Of a stretch of 43,313 nt of DNA, positions 7,783 through 15,812 are shown in pieces. How positions within the stretch are numbered: the first letter of the stretch is position 1; each line of letters opens with the position of its first letter. The DNA comes from Aquimarina agarilytica ZC1. GTDB taxonomy: Bacteria > Bacteroidota > Bacteroidia > Flavobacteriales > Flavobacteriaceae. The stretch lies in the NCBI RefSeq assembly GCF_000255455.1, contig NZ_JH621247.1, forward strand, positions 144,319-187,631, in the 5' to 3' direction. The notes beneath the pieces were generated by a model. That model ran no database searches. It saw only the letters and a list, made by a program, of their open reading frames with translations, and had not been told where the DNA came from. The translations under genes were made by a program, and so were the position numbers.

Positions 7783-9885
7783 TTAATCCGTCGTTAATAA
7801 TTGTTTTACCTTATTGGGAAACGTAGCAGAAAGGCGATTTATTCTTTGCGTATATTTTTCATTAGCATAAAGCGCTTTAAGTGTAGTGCTACAATTCTTT
7901 TTAAATCGCCAATTGGGATGTGTGGCACCTAAGGCTAAATTTTGTAAACTTTGATCGGAATAGCTTTGGAGCAATTTTAAATATTCAAAAGCTTTACTGC
8001 GTAATCTGTAATGATGATTTGGAGCCGTATACGAATTGAGTTCATTAAAAAATCGGGTACGATCTGTAGTGCTAAACCCTGGAGTGTTTAAGGCAAGGAC
8101 AAGCCAAAGTGTTCTTATATTTTTATCATTAAAACCAATTAAGTTTTTTGTAGCTTGTAAATAATTCATTTTTTTAGCCTCAAAATTATTCCACAAATTA
8201 TAAAGTGCGCCTTCCACAGTGGCGTATGAATCTGCTTTTAATAGGAGTGCCATTTTGGGCTCAAATGCTTTGGGAATAGTAGTTAATGAATTAGCTAAGG
8301 CTTGTAAAACTTGAGGTTGATTACTTTCGAATGCTTTTTCAAGTAATAAGAGTGCTTCTTTCGAAAAATCTCCTTGTAATTGAGCAACTACTTCTTGTCC
8401 TAAATAGGGATTTACAGGAAAATCTAGAGCATCCGATAGTAATTGATATTTTCCAATAAGCGGTTGAGTGCGTTCACCAGCCAATTGCAAATATCTTTTC
8501 ATAACTTCCGATTGCGTTATAATTTTTAAAGCTTCTCCAGCAGGGAAAGTCGTATTATGTAACCATTTTTTTGCAAATTCAGAAGTGTCTTTTCCTGTTA
8601 CTTCAAAAACAATACTTAAAAAGTCATAGGTGGTTACATTTTTATATTGGTGTGTTGTTAAAAATTGCTGGACTACTTTTTTAAAATGAGCATCTCCTAT
8701 GTTGTTACGTAAAGCTACAATAGCCCAAGCCCCGTGTTGATAGTAAGTAAGGGAACTCCCTTTTGGAGTAACTAAGGCTTTTCCTTTTTGTAAATCACTT
8801 TGATGATTTAATTGCTCTGCACTTTCATACAGTTTGTAATAAAAGTGATCTTCGCCAAATAGCTCTTTTTCGGCTAATAAGGCGAAATAAGTGGCAAAGC
8901 CTTCGTGTAACCAATGGTGATTACTATCTGTTTCGGTAATGATATTTCCAAACCATTGATGCGCTAACTCATGAGCGCTCACATTTACAAAATTTTGATC
9001 GTCAAAAGTGTTTGTGTCTACAATAAAATCATCAGAAAATAAGGTACATGCTGTGTTTTCCATCCCGGCATATAAAAAATCACGTACAGGAACTTGCCTG
9101 TATATTTTCCAAGGATAGGGAATACCAATTTCAGTTTCTAAAAAATCAAAAACTTTTTTGTGGTAGTTAAAAGTTGACTCGTAATCTGTTATTCTATCCG
9201 AATAGATATAATTTTCTAAAGGAACTCCCGAAGCGCTTTTTTCTTCTTTTTTTAGGTATTTACCAATGGCAAGTGCCACCAAATAGCTACTCATAGGTTG
9301 TTGCATTTGGTAAACCCATGTAGTAGTAGTATTTGTGGTTGTTTTATGAATTAAACTTCCGTTAGAAATTACTTGGTAGTCTGTATTAAAATCAATTTTT
9401 AGTGTAAAAATGATTTTATCATTCATATCATCAATACTAGGTAACCAGTTACTCGTGTATTTACCTTGTCCTTGTGTCCATATTTGTTTATGATTTGGTG
9501 AATTGGGGTCAATATTTTTGGCATCCCAACCCCAAAAATAGAGCGCTTTTTTTGGTGTTGTACTATAATTGAAACTAAAGGAATAAGCTGTATTGGCTTT
9601 AAAATCCCCCTTTAACCAGATCTTATTGTCCTTGTATTCAACTTTAGCATCTTTAATGGGAGTAACTGTTTCCATTTTTTGAGCATCCAAATAGACTTGA
9701 TTAGTGTTTTTTAATGGGGTAAATAAAACATCGATTTTTCCAAATACCTTTTGGTTTATAGTGTCGAGTTGTATATGTGCTTCAATAGTTTTAAAATCAA
9801 CAAGATCTTTTTGTTGGGCCCTACTATAAATAATGCTTGCGCAGAAGCTAAAAATAAGAGAAGTGATTTTTATGAATTGGCTCAT
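7783..9885 (-). CDS. secreted M1 family metallopeptidase (aminopeptidase)
   Basis: A zinc aminopeptidase of the M1 family. The gluzincin signature HELAHQW...E (HExxH-x18-E) and the AGMEN substrate-binding motif are present, followed by a helical C-terminal region. I chose the ATG at 9885 (700 residues) rather than the one at 9939, because MSQFIKITSLIFSFCASIIYSRAQ is an obvious signal peptide and the upstream 18 codons overlap the promoter region shared with recG. The product is therefore periplasmic or surface-exposed and probably trims peptides for nutrition. It is shorter than E. coli PepN (870 residues), as is usual for exported Bacteroidota members. Confidence 0.9.
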   Translation of the reverse strand: MSQFIKITSLIFSFCASIIYSRAQQKDLVDFKTIEAHIQLDTINQKVFGKIDVLFTPLKNTNQVYLDAQKMETVTPIKDAKVEYKDNKIWLKGDFKANTAYSFSFNYSTTPKKALYFWGWDAKNIDPNSPNHKQIWTQGQGKYTSNWLPSIDDMNDKIIFTLKIDFNTDYQVISNGSLIHKTTTNTTTTWVYQMQQPMSSYLVALAIGKYLKKEEKSASGVPLENYIYSDRITDYESTFNYHKKVFDFLETEIGIPYPWKIYRQVPVRDFLYAGMENTACTLFSDDFIVDTNTFDDQNFVNVSAHELAHQWFGNIITETDSNHHWLHEGFATYFALLAEKELFGEDHFYYKLYESAEQLNHQSDLQKGKALVTPKGSSLTYYQHGAWAIVALRNNIGDAHFKKVVQQFLTTHQYKNVTTYDFLSIVFEVTGKDTSEFAKKWLHNTTFPAGEALKIITQSEVMKRYLQLAGERTQPLIGKYQLLSDALDFPVNPYLGQEVVAQLQGDFSKEALLLLEKAFESNQPQVLQALANSLTTIPKAFEPKMALLLKADSYATVEGALYNLWNNFEAKKMNYLQATKNLIGFNDKNIRTLWLVLALNTPGFSTTDRTRFFNELNSYTAPNHHYRLRSKAFEYLKLLQSYSDQSLQNLALGATHPNWRFKKNCSTTLKALYANEKYTQRINRLSATFPNKVKQLLTTD

Positions 9886-9936
9886 ATACATAATACAGTT
9901 TACGGAGGGACAAATTACAAAAACCAATTTATAATA

Positions 9937-9962
9937 CATGCTAAAAAATGTATCTTAGCATG
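9937..9962. promoter_or_regulatory. 26-bp dyad at the recG start
   Basis: CATGCTAA (9937-9944) and TTAGCATG (9955-9962) form an 8-bp perfect inverted repeat with a 10-base spacer, ending two bases before the recG start codon. It also contains TATCTTAG, which resembles a -7 element. It may be an operator between the divergent M1 peptidase and recG genes, or a hairpin at the recG start. Confidence 0.35.
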
Positions 9963-9964
9963 CT

Positions 9965-12070
9965 ATGAGTGCTGATATATTACAATCACCCGTTGCCTAT
10001 GTAAAAGGCGTTGGCCCAACTAGAGCCACAGTACTAGAAAAAGAATTAGGAATTCGAGTATGCCAGGATCTACTACATTTTTTTCCTCATCGGTACATTG
10101 ATCGTACCCGATATTATACGATAAGTGAATTGCAGCAAAATGATGCCGAAGTTCAAATTGTAGGTATGGTTACACAGTTAAAAAATGTAAAACAAAAAAA
10201 AGGAGGCAGTCGTTTAGTGGCTACTTTTCAAGATAAAACGGGAAAAATGGAACTGGTTTGGTTCCGAGGAGCTAAGTGGATTCAAGAAAGTATAAAGATA
10301 AATGTTCCTTATGTAATTTTTGGAAAGACAAAATATTACAATGGATTTTCCATGCCACATCCCGAAATGGAATTGTTGGATGCCCATAAATCGAGTATGA
10401 GTTCCATTATGCAACCGATTTATTCGTCGACCGAAATGTTACAACGAAGGAATATTACCAACAAGGTAGTTTCTAAAATGGTGCAAAATCTGTTTTTGAC
10501 TAAAGGTGTTTTTTTTGATGAAACGTTGCCAAAGAATATCTTGGAGCATATGAAGCTTATAGGGAAGTCTGAGGCATTATTAAATATACACTTTCCGAAA
10601 AGTCAGGAGTTGTTAACTAAAGCGAGTTACCGATTAAAGTTTGAAGAGTTATTTTATATTCAGTTACAATTAATTCGTAAAAATATTCTGCAAAAGCAAA
10701 AAATAAAAGGCTATGCATTTGAAAAAGTAGGGGAATTATTTACTAACTTTTATGAAAACTATTTACCTTTTAGTTTAACGGGAGCCCAAAAACGTGTAGT
10801 TAAAGAAATCCGTAGGGATATGGGAAGCGAGGCTCAAATGAATCGATTGTTACAAGGAGATGTAGGCTCGGGGAAAACCATAGTGGCTTTAATGAGTATG
10901 TTGTTGGCTATTGATAATGGTTATCAGGCTACACTTATGGCACCAACAGCTATTTTGGCAAAACAACATTTTGATGGTATTTCCGCATTAGTGAAGGATT
11001 TGCCTATCCATGTGAGTTTACTCATGGGAAGTACAAAAACTAAGGCCAGAAGAGAAATTCATGCAGATTTAGAAAACGGACAAATACATATTATAATAGG
11101 AACACATGCCTTGTTAGAGGATAAAGTGAAATTTAACAATTTAGGCTTGGCTATCATTGATGAGCAACACCGTTTTGGCGTAGCCCAACGTGCTAAATTA
11201 TGGCGAAAAAATGAATTACCACCTCATGTGTTGGTAATGACAGCAACACCTATACCTAGAACTTTAGCAATGAGTTTATATGGGGATTTAGATGTTTCGG
11301 TAATTGATGAGTTACCTCCAGGACGTAAGTCAATAAAAACAATGCATAAATATGATGGACAACGTTTAAATGTATTCCATTTTGTAAAACAAGAAATTGC
11401 TAAAGGAAGGCAAATATATATTGTATATCCACTAATTCAAGAATCCGAGGCAATGGATTACAAGGATTTAATGGATGGGTTTGAAAGTATTTCACGTGAT
11501 TTTCCTAAGCCAGAGTATCAAATTTCCATTGTACACGGGCAAATGAAACCTGCAGATAAAGATCATGAGATGGAACGCTTTGTTAAAGGAGAAACTCAAA
11601 TTATGATAGCCACTACCGTAATCGAAGTGGGTGTAAATGTACCAAACGCCAGTGTAATGATTATTGAGAGTGCAGAGCGTTTTGGCTTGTCACAATTGCA
11701 TCAATTACGGGGTCGGGTAGGGCGTGGAGCCGAACAAAGTTATTGTATACTAATGTCTGGTTTTAAACTGTCCGAAGATAGTAAAACACGTTTGCAAACC
11801 ATGGTGCAGACTAATGACGGTTTTGAAATTGCTGAGGTGGATTTAAAATTGCGTGGCCCGGGGGATATTATGGGAACACAACAAAGTGGTGTATTAAACC
11901 TAAAAATTGCCGATATTGTAAAGGATAATCAAATTTTGCAGGTAGCTAGGGCTTATGCACAGCAAATATTAAAGGAAGATCCAAACTTAGTATTACCAAA
12001 GAATAGTATGATTAAGCAAGCCTATGCTCAGTTAATACAACACAAGAATATCTGGAATTATATTAGTTAG
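9965..12070 (+). CDS. recG: ATP-dependent DNA helicase RecG
   Basis: RecG remodels stalled replication forks and branch-migrates Holliday junctions. The 701 residues show the N-terminal wedge/OB domain (about 1-260, with the helix-hairpin-helix-like KGVGPTRA at 14-21), Walker A GDVGSGKT (298-305), motif II DEQH (399-402), motif III TATPIPRT, and the TRG-type C-terminal helicase half ending in GRVGRG. DEQH in place of DEEH is the normal RecG form. The ATG start is directly followed by a typical N-terminus. The gene is divergent from the M1 peptidase gene. Confidence 0.97.
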   Translation: MSADILQSPVAYVKGVGPTRATVLEKELGIRVCQDLLHFFPHRYIDRTRYYTISELQQNDAEVQIVGMVTQLKNVKQKKGGSRLVATFQDKTGKMELVWFRGAKWIQESIKINVPYVIFGKTKYYNGFSMPHPEMELLDAHKSSMSSIMQPIYSSTEMLQRRNITNKVVSKMVQNLFLTKGVFFDETLPKNILEHMKLIGKSEALLNIHFPKSQELLTKASYRLKFEELFYIQLQLIRKNILQKQKIKGYAFEKVGELFTNFYENYLPFSLTGAQKRVVKEIRRDMGSEAQMNRLLQGDVGSGKTIVALMSMLLAIDNGYQATLMAPTAILAKQHFDGISALVKDLPIHVSLLMGSTKTKARREIHADLENGQIHIIIGTHALLEDKVKFNNLGLAIIDEQHRFGVAQRAKLWRKNELPPHVLVMTATPIPRTLAMSLYGDLDVSVIDELPPGRKSIKTMHKYDGQRLNVFHFVKQEIAKGRQIYIVYPLIQESEAMDYKDLMDGFESISRDFPKPEYQISIVHGQMKPADKDHEMERFVKGETQIMIATTVIEVGVNVPNASVMIIESAERFGLSQLHQLRGRVGRGAEQSYCILMSGFKLSEDSKTRLQTMVQTNDGFEIAEVDLKLRGPGDIMGTQQSGVLNLKIADIVKDNQILQVARAYAQQILKEDPNLVLPKNSMIKQAYAQLIQHKNIWNYIS

Positions 12071-12157
12071 CCTTATTAATAAAGGGATATAATTAGATTG
12101 TTTGCTTTGTTTTTTTTGAAGTAAAAGGATAAAATACTAATTTTTAAATCACATGTT

Positions 12158-12778
12158 ATGGCGGCATTTATCAAATTATACGAAGAAAATCCGAATCCTA
12201 AGCAAATAGCAGAAGCAGTTAAAGTGCTAAAAAATGGAGGATTAATAATTTATCCAACAGATACCGTTTATGGACTAGGCTGTGATATTACCAGTGTAAA
12301 AGCTTTAAATCGTATTGCTAAAATAAAAGGGATTAAGCTTGAAAAAGCCAATTGGTCTTTTATTTGTAAAGATTTGAGTAACCTGTCCGATTATGTGCGC
12401 CAGATAGATTCATCTACATTCAAACTATTAAAAAGATGCTTGCCTGGACCTTTTACATTTATCTTACCCGGAAACAATCAATTACCATCAGTGTTTAAAA
12501 AAAAGAAAACAGTAGGGATACGTGTCCCCGATAATAAAATATGCCATGACTTAGTAGAGGCACTTGGTAATCCTATAGTATCCACATCAATACATGATGA
12601 AGATGAGATTTTGGAATACACAACAGATCCTGAGTTAATATTAGAAAAATGGGGAAATTTAGTAGATTTAGTTATCGATGGAGGTTATGGTGATAATATA
12701 CCATCAAGCATTGTCGATGTAACTGATAATATCCCCGTAATTGTAAGAGAGGGAAAGGGTGATACAAGCTTAATTTAG
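12158..12778 (+). CDS. Sua5/YciO/YrdC family protein (threonylcarbamoyladenylate synthase type)
   Basis: A 206-residue YrdC-fold protein. The N-terminal nucleotide-binding signature GGLIIYPTDTVYGLGCD (about 28-44) and the SxxGD-like C-terminal part (SSIVDVT, VREGKG) place it in the Sua5/YciO/YrdC family, which makes threonylcarbamoyl-AMP for the t6A37 modification of tRNAs. The N-terminal basic KxR motif of true Sua5/TsaC (often K-R-K after the first strand) is only partly visible (around IKGIKLEKAN), so a YciO-like paralogue is possible. It appears to be a single-gene unit. Confidence 0.85.
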   Translation: MAAFIKLYEENPNPKQIAEAVKVLKNGGLIIYPTDTVYGLGCDITSVKALNRIAKIKGIKLEKANWSFICKDLSNLSDYVRQIDSSTFKLLKRCLPGPFTFILPGNNQLPSVFKKKKTVGIRVPDNKICHDLVEALGNPIVSTSIHDEDEILEYTTDPELILEKWGNLVDLVIDGGYGDNIPSSIVDVTDNIPVIVREGKGDTSLI

Positions 12779-12912
12779 AATCTATTATTGTTTACTTTTC
12801 TTTTTTGAATATATGTTAATTTTTTTTGTCACTCATTGAATTATAAGTAGTTTTTTTACGTGTTAATTTAATGTTAAATTGATTTATTTTAACCTTGTGA
12901 AAATGTAAAGGG

Positions 12913-12943
12913 GTAAAATAGCATCAATATTGGTAAATTCTAT
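12913..12943 (+). promoter_or_regulatory. AraC-locus box, copy 1
   Basis: First of three near-identical boxes (core TAGCATMAATATWGGTAAA) in front of the three paralogous secreted proteins. It ends 26 bases before the -7 element and 74 bases before the start codon. Likely binding site of the AraC-family regulator encoded at 14761-15648. Confidence 0.7.
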
Positions 12944-12969
12944 ATATGCTTTTTGGGTAGTTATCATAG

Positions 12970-12977
12970 TATTTTTG
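12970..12977 (+). promoter_or_regulatory. -7 element of secreted paralogue 1
   Basis: TATTTTTG matches TAnnTTTG. No TTG is at the correct -33 distance; instead the AraC-locus box ends there, as expected for an activator-dependent promoter. Confidence 0.55.
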
Positions 12978-13017
12978 GAGTGTAGATTAATCGTATTAAT
13001 CGATAAAAATTTTACTT

Positions 13018-13602
13018 ATGAAAAAACTATTGAAATTAGGATTGTTAAGTGTAGCACTTGCATCATCCGTTATAGCAAATGCCTCAAATAAAGTTAAAGT
13101 TGAAGTTTTAGCTTCAAATGAGTTGAGTATCACTATGTCGGAGGTGGTTGAAGGAGAAGTATTATCAATAACAAATAAAAAAGGAAAGTTAGTATTTTCT
13201 GAAATATTAAGCGCAACTAGCTCTTACACTAAAACTTTAGATTTTTCAAAGTTAACTCAAGGCGTATATTATGTAAAAGCAGAAACCGAAAGTGCGGTGA
13301 AGGTAACTCCATTTATTATAGTTCCAGATCAAGTTAAAATTATAAAAGGAGCAACTAAAACGTATAATGCACCAGTTTTTAAAGTTGAAAATGGTATTGC
13401 TGAGGTGAGTATTGATAATAAAGATTTACATGATGTGTCTATTACTGTATATGCTAAAAATAGTAGTATTCCATTAGAAGAAGTTAGATTGAATACGCCA
13501 AAAATAACAAAGACATATAACTTTGAGTCATTACCAGTTTCTGAATATAAAATTGTTATATATCAAGGAGATTATAGTTATGTAAAAACAGTGAAACGCT
13601 AG
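13018..13602 (+). CDS. small secreted protein, paralogue 1 of 3
   Basis: A 194-residue protein with a signal peptide (1-22, cleavage near ANA-S) and an all-beta mature part of two similar Ig-like halves (about 25-105 and 110-190), the first with the VKVEVLASNELSI ... GVYYVKAE pattern seen in DUF3244/sorting-domain-like folds. It has no cysteine in the mature part and no T9SS tail beyond that resemblance. It is about four-fifths identical to paralogue 2 at 14101. It has its own regulated promoter and terminator. The function is unknown; abundant periplasmic or surface protein under AraC-type control is my inference. Confidence 0.85.
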   Translation: MKKLLKLGLLSVALASSVIANASNKVKVEVLASNELSITMSEVVEGEVLSITNKKGKLVFSEILSATSSYTKTLDFSKLTQGVYYVKAETESAVKVTPFIIVPDQVKIIKGATKTYNAPVFKVENGIAEVSIDNKDLHDVSITVYAKNSSIPLEEVRLNTPKITKTYNFESLPVSEYKIVIYQGDYSYVKTVKR

Positions 13603-13623
13603 TTTACAAATTTCATAAAGTAA

Positions 13624-13662
13624 AAAAAAGCCTTGTACAACCCCAATGTACAAGGCTTTTTT
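13624..13662. terminator. terminator of secreted paralogue 1
   Basis: GCCTTGTAC (13630-13638) pairs with GTACAAGGC (13648-13656), flanked by A and T runs. It is almost the same hairpin as that after paralogue 2, differing in the loop. Confidence 0.92.
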
Positions 13663-13848
13663 ATGCGTTAGTATTACCTAATTCGGATTTCGTTTTAGGG
13701 TTGTTTGTTGTATTCTTCTTCTGTGTGTTACGTGTCATGATAAAAAACTAATTACGGAGGTAGGTATAAAAGACGCTACCTAACTATTAAAAGGGAGTGA
13801 ATCTTTAGTTCACCATAGCATATATCATAAGTTTATAAACATAATTTT

Positions 13849-13950
13849 ATGTTTAAAAAAGGGGGGGGCTTAATTCTAAATCTAATTGTCACATTTATAA
13901 TACATTCAGTAGTGACCTGTGATAATAACTTAAGTTTGTTAGTTTTTTGA
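13849..13950 (+). CDS. possible 33-residue ORF crossing a G8 tract (doubtful)
   Basis: The ATG at 13849 opens 33 codons. The product starts MFKKGGG, continues with a hydrophobic stretch (LILNLIVTFIIH) and a lipobox-like VVTC at Cys24, then ends after nine more residues. The three glycines are encoded by the G8 run, so a one-base change in the tract would shift the frame. No ribosome binding site or promoter is evident. It could be the remains of a lipoprotein gene or chance; I give it low weight. Confidence 0.2.
   Translation: MFKKGGGLILNLIVTFIIHSVVTCDNNLSLLVF
13861..13868. repeat. G8 homopolymer tract
   Basis: Eight G directly after six A (13855-13860). Such a run is conspicuous in DNA this AT-rich and is a classical slipped-strand hot spot. 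Confidence 0.85.
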
Positions 13951-13992
13951 GATGTTAAAATGATTGTTTAATCCACTTAATTAGTGTTTTTG

Positions 13993-14024
13993 GTTAAAAT
14001 AGCATCAATATAGGTAAATTCTAT
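13993..14024 (+). promoter_or_regulatory. AraC-locus box, copy 2
   Basis: Second copy of the shared box, differing from copy 1 by one substitution in the core. It ends 26 bases before the -7 element and 76 bases before the start codon of paralogue 2. Confidence 0.7.
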
Positions 14025-14050
14025 GTCTGTTATGAGGTGGATGTCGGTAG

Positions 14051-14058
14051 TACATTTG
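14051..14058 (+). promoter_or_regulatory. -7 element of secreted paralogue 2
   Basis: TACATTTG matches TAnnTTTG; no -33 TTG is at the proper distance. The leader after it (ATCGATAAAAATTT) is nearly identical to that of paralogue 1. Confidence 0.6.
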
Positions 14059-14100
14059 CAGTGTAAAATTAATCGAGTGAATCGATAAAAATTTCACCTT

Positions 14101-14685
14101 ATGAAAAAAATATTGAAATTAGGATTGTTAAGTGTAGCACTTTTAACAACTGTGGTAGTAAATGCATCAAATAAAGTGAAGGTTGAAGTTTTGGCTTCAA
14201 ATGAGTTAAGCATCACCATGTCTGAAGTAATCGAAGGAGAGGTGCTTTCGGTTTCTGATAAAAAAGGAGAAGTTGTATTTTCTGAAATATTGAGCGCATC
14301 AAGTTCTTATACAAAAACCTTAGACTTTTCAAAATTAACTCAGGGAGTATATTATGTTAAGGCAGAAACTGCTAAGGCTATAAAAGTAACTCCATTTATT
14401 ATAGTGCCAGATCAGGTTAAAATTGTAAAGGGAGCAACTAAAACATATAATACACCAGTTTTTGAAACTGAAAATGATATAATCAAGTTAGATATAGATA
14501 ATAAAGATCAGCATGAGGTATCGATAACAGTATATGCTAAAAATAGCAGCATACCATTGGAAGAAGTGAGGTTAAATGCTCCAAAAATCACAAAAAATTA
14601 TAATTTTAAATCATTACCAGTTTCGGAATATAAAATTATAGTTTATCAAGGAGATTATAGTTATGTAAAAACGATAAAACGTTAG
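14101..14685 (+). CDS. small secreted protein, paralogue 2 of 3
   Basis: A 194-residue secreted protein with the same signal peptide, length and two-half all-beta layout as paralogue 1. Differences are concentrated around residues 125-140 (ETENDIIKLDIDNKDQHE), which may be an exposed loop. Upstream box, leader and terminator are also duplicated, so the copy arose by duplication of a whole transcription unit. Function unknown. It is convergent with the AraC-type gene. Confidence 0.85.
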   Translation: MKKILKLGLLSVALLTTVVVNASNKVKVEVLASNELSITMSEVIEGEVLSVSDKKGEVVFSEILSASSSYTKTLDFSKLTQGVYYVKAETAKAIKVTPFIIVPDQVKIVKGATKTYNTPVFETENDIIKLDIDNKDQHEVSITVYAKNSSIPLEEVRLNAPKITKNYNFKSLPVSEYKIIVYQGDYSYVKTIKR

Positions 14686-14705
14686 TTTTTAAATTTCGTA
14701 AAGTT

Positions 14706-14744
14706 AAAAGCCTTGTACTCCCCCAAAGTACAAGGCTTTTTTTT
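14706..14744. terminator. terminator of secreted paralogue 2
   Basis: GCCTTGTAC and GTACAAGGC stem followed by T8. The A run on the left side may let it also serve the convergent AraC-type gene that ends at 14761. Confidence 0.9.
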
Positions 14745-14760
14745 GTCTTATCAGTTAGTT

Positions 14761-15648
14761 TTATGATATGGTAAAATTCATTTCTTTTCGGTAATCAGTT
14801 GGTGTTTTACCAGTGTATTTTTTAAAGACTTTGTTAAAGTGTGAAAAGTTATTGAAACCACATTCAAAACAAATTCCTTGAATGCTCTCTTGTTTTTCGG
14901 TAAGTAATTTTGTGGCGTGCACTAGTCGGTATTCATTAACAAATTGAGTAAATGTTTTGCCAGTTACTTTTTTGAAATTTCGGCAAAAGGCAGGAGGTGT
15001 CATATTTACAAAATCTGAAATTTCTTCAATACTAATTTGCTTTTTGAAATTTTTTTGAACATAATTAAATGTATTATTAATACGACTATTGTCTTGCGCT
15101 TGAGCTTTTAAAACAAAGCCTTCAGCATTTAATATTTCAAATTCTTTGGATGCTTCAAGTTTGTGGAGTATAAGTAAGGAGTCTAATATGCGTTCAAAAG
15201 GAGATTTTGAGTACATGTTTTCAATAATGGCACCCACCTCTTTTTTTGTTTCTCCAAAAAAAACAAGGCCTTGTTTGGCTCTATCTAGTAAAGCATTTAT
15301 GGGGTTCATTTCAGATACATTAAAAAAATCCTTGCCTAAATATTCTGGCAACATTTGAATTACTGTTTCATTTCTGGTTTTGGAAAATCCATCGGTAAAA
15401 CCACAATGCGGTAAGTTGGCGCCGATACAAATTAAATCACCATTTTGATAGTAAGATACGTGACTTCCAATTTGTCGTTTGCCAGAGCCTTCATTCACAT
15501 ATACAATTTCTATTTCTGGATGGTAATGCCATATAGGTTGCTTGTTTTTGTTTTCAATATTAAATCTCTTGTATATCAAAGAGTTGCCAATATCGGGAGC
15601 AAGATGCTCAAAACTGGGTTTATTATAATTAATTTTTTGTTCCGTCAT
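14761..15648 (-). CDS. AraC family transcriptional regulator
   Basis: A 295-residue regulator with an N-terminal cupin-like sensing domain (about 25-110; the HYHPEIEIVYV segment is typical of the AraC ligand-binding barrel) and a C-terminal pair of helix-turn-helix motifs (about 190-290, ending with the signature FSHFNKVFKKYTGKTPTDYR). It lies between secreted paralogues 2 and 3 and is divergent from paralogue 3. The shared box next to its own start (15708-15740) could also serve autoregulation. The ligand is unknown; cupin AraC proteins often sense sugars. Confidence 0.92.
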   Translation of the reverse strand: MTEQKINYNKPSFEHLAPDIGNSLIYKRFNIENKNKQPIWHYHPEIEIVYVNEGSGKRQIGSHVSYYQNGDLICIGANLPHCGFTDGFSKTRNETVIQMLPEYLGKDFFNVSEMNPINALLDRAKQGLVFFGETKKEVGAIIENMYSKSPFERILDSLLILHKLEASKEFEILNAEGFVLKAQAQDNSRINNTFNYVQKNFKKQISIEEISDFVNMTPPAFCRNFKKVTGKTFTQFVNEYRLVHATKLLTEKQESIQGICFECGFNNFSHFNKVFKKYTGKTPTDYRKEMNFTIS

Positions 15649-15707
15649 TATAGTGAGCTTAATAGAATGTTAAATTGACAATAGTTGAATGTTATTTTTA
15701 ATATAGG

Positions 15708-15740
15708 GTTAATATAGCATAAATATAGGTAAATTGTGAT
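15708..15740 (+). promoter_or_regulatory. AraC-locus box, copy 3
   Basis: Third copy of the shared box, slightly diverged (ATAGCATAAATATAGG core). It ends 25 bases before the -7 element and 72 bases before the start codon of paralogue 3, and about 60 bases upstream of the divergent AraC-type gene. Confidence 0.7.
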
Positions 15741-15765
15741 GATATATCATACTTGTATTCGATTG

Positions 15766-15773
15766 TATATTTG
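15766..15773 (+). promoter_or_regulatory. -7 element of secreted paralogue 3
   Basis: TATATTTG matches TAnnTTTG, again without a proper -33 TTG. Confidence 0.6.
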
Positions 15774-15812
15774 TAGCGTACATATTTAATAATCAATTAA
15801 ATAAACACACTC

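Larger units (their letters stand above)
13603..14100. other. 498-base spacer between secreted paralogues 1 and 2
   Basis: Besides the paralogue-1 terminator and the paralogue-2 promoter region, this spacer holds a weak AGGTAG/CTACCT hairpin (13758-13781), an A6-G8 homopolymer junction (13855-13868) and a 33-codon ORF that runs through it. The rest (13663-13750, 13870-13990) shows no recognisable signal. Confidence 0.6.

Noticed and set aside
9886..9939. Longer M1 peptidase starting at 9939
   Set aside because: The extra 18 residues precede an obvious signal peptide and overlap the region shared with recG.
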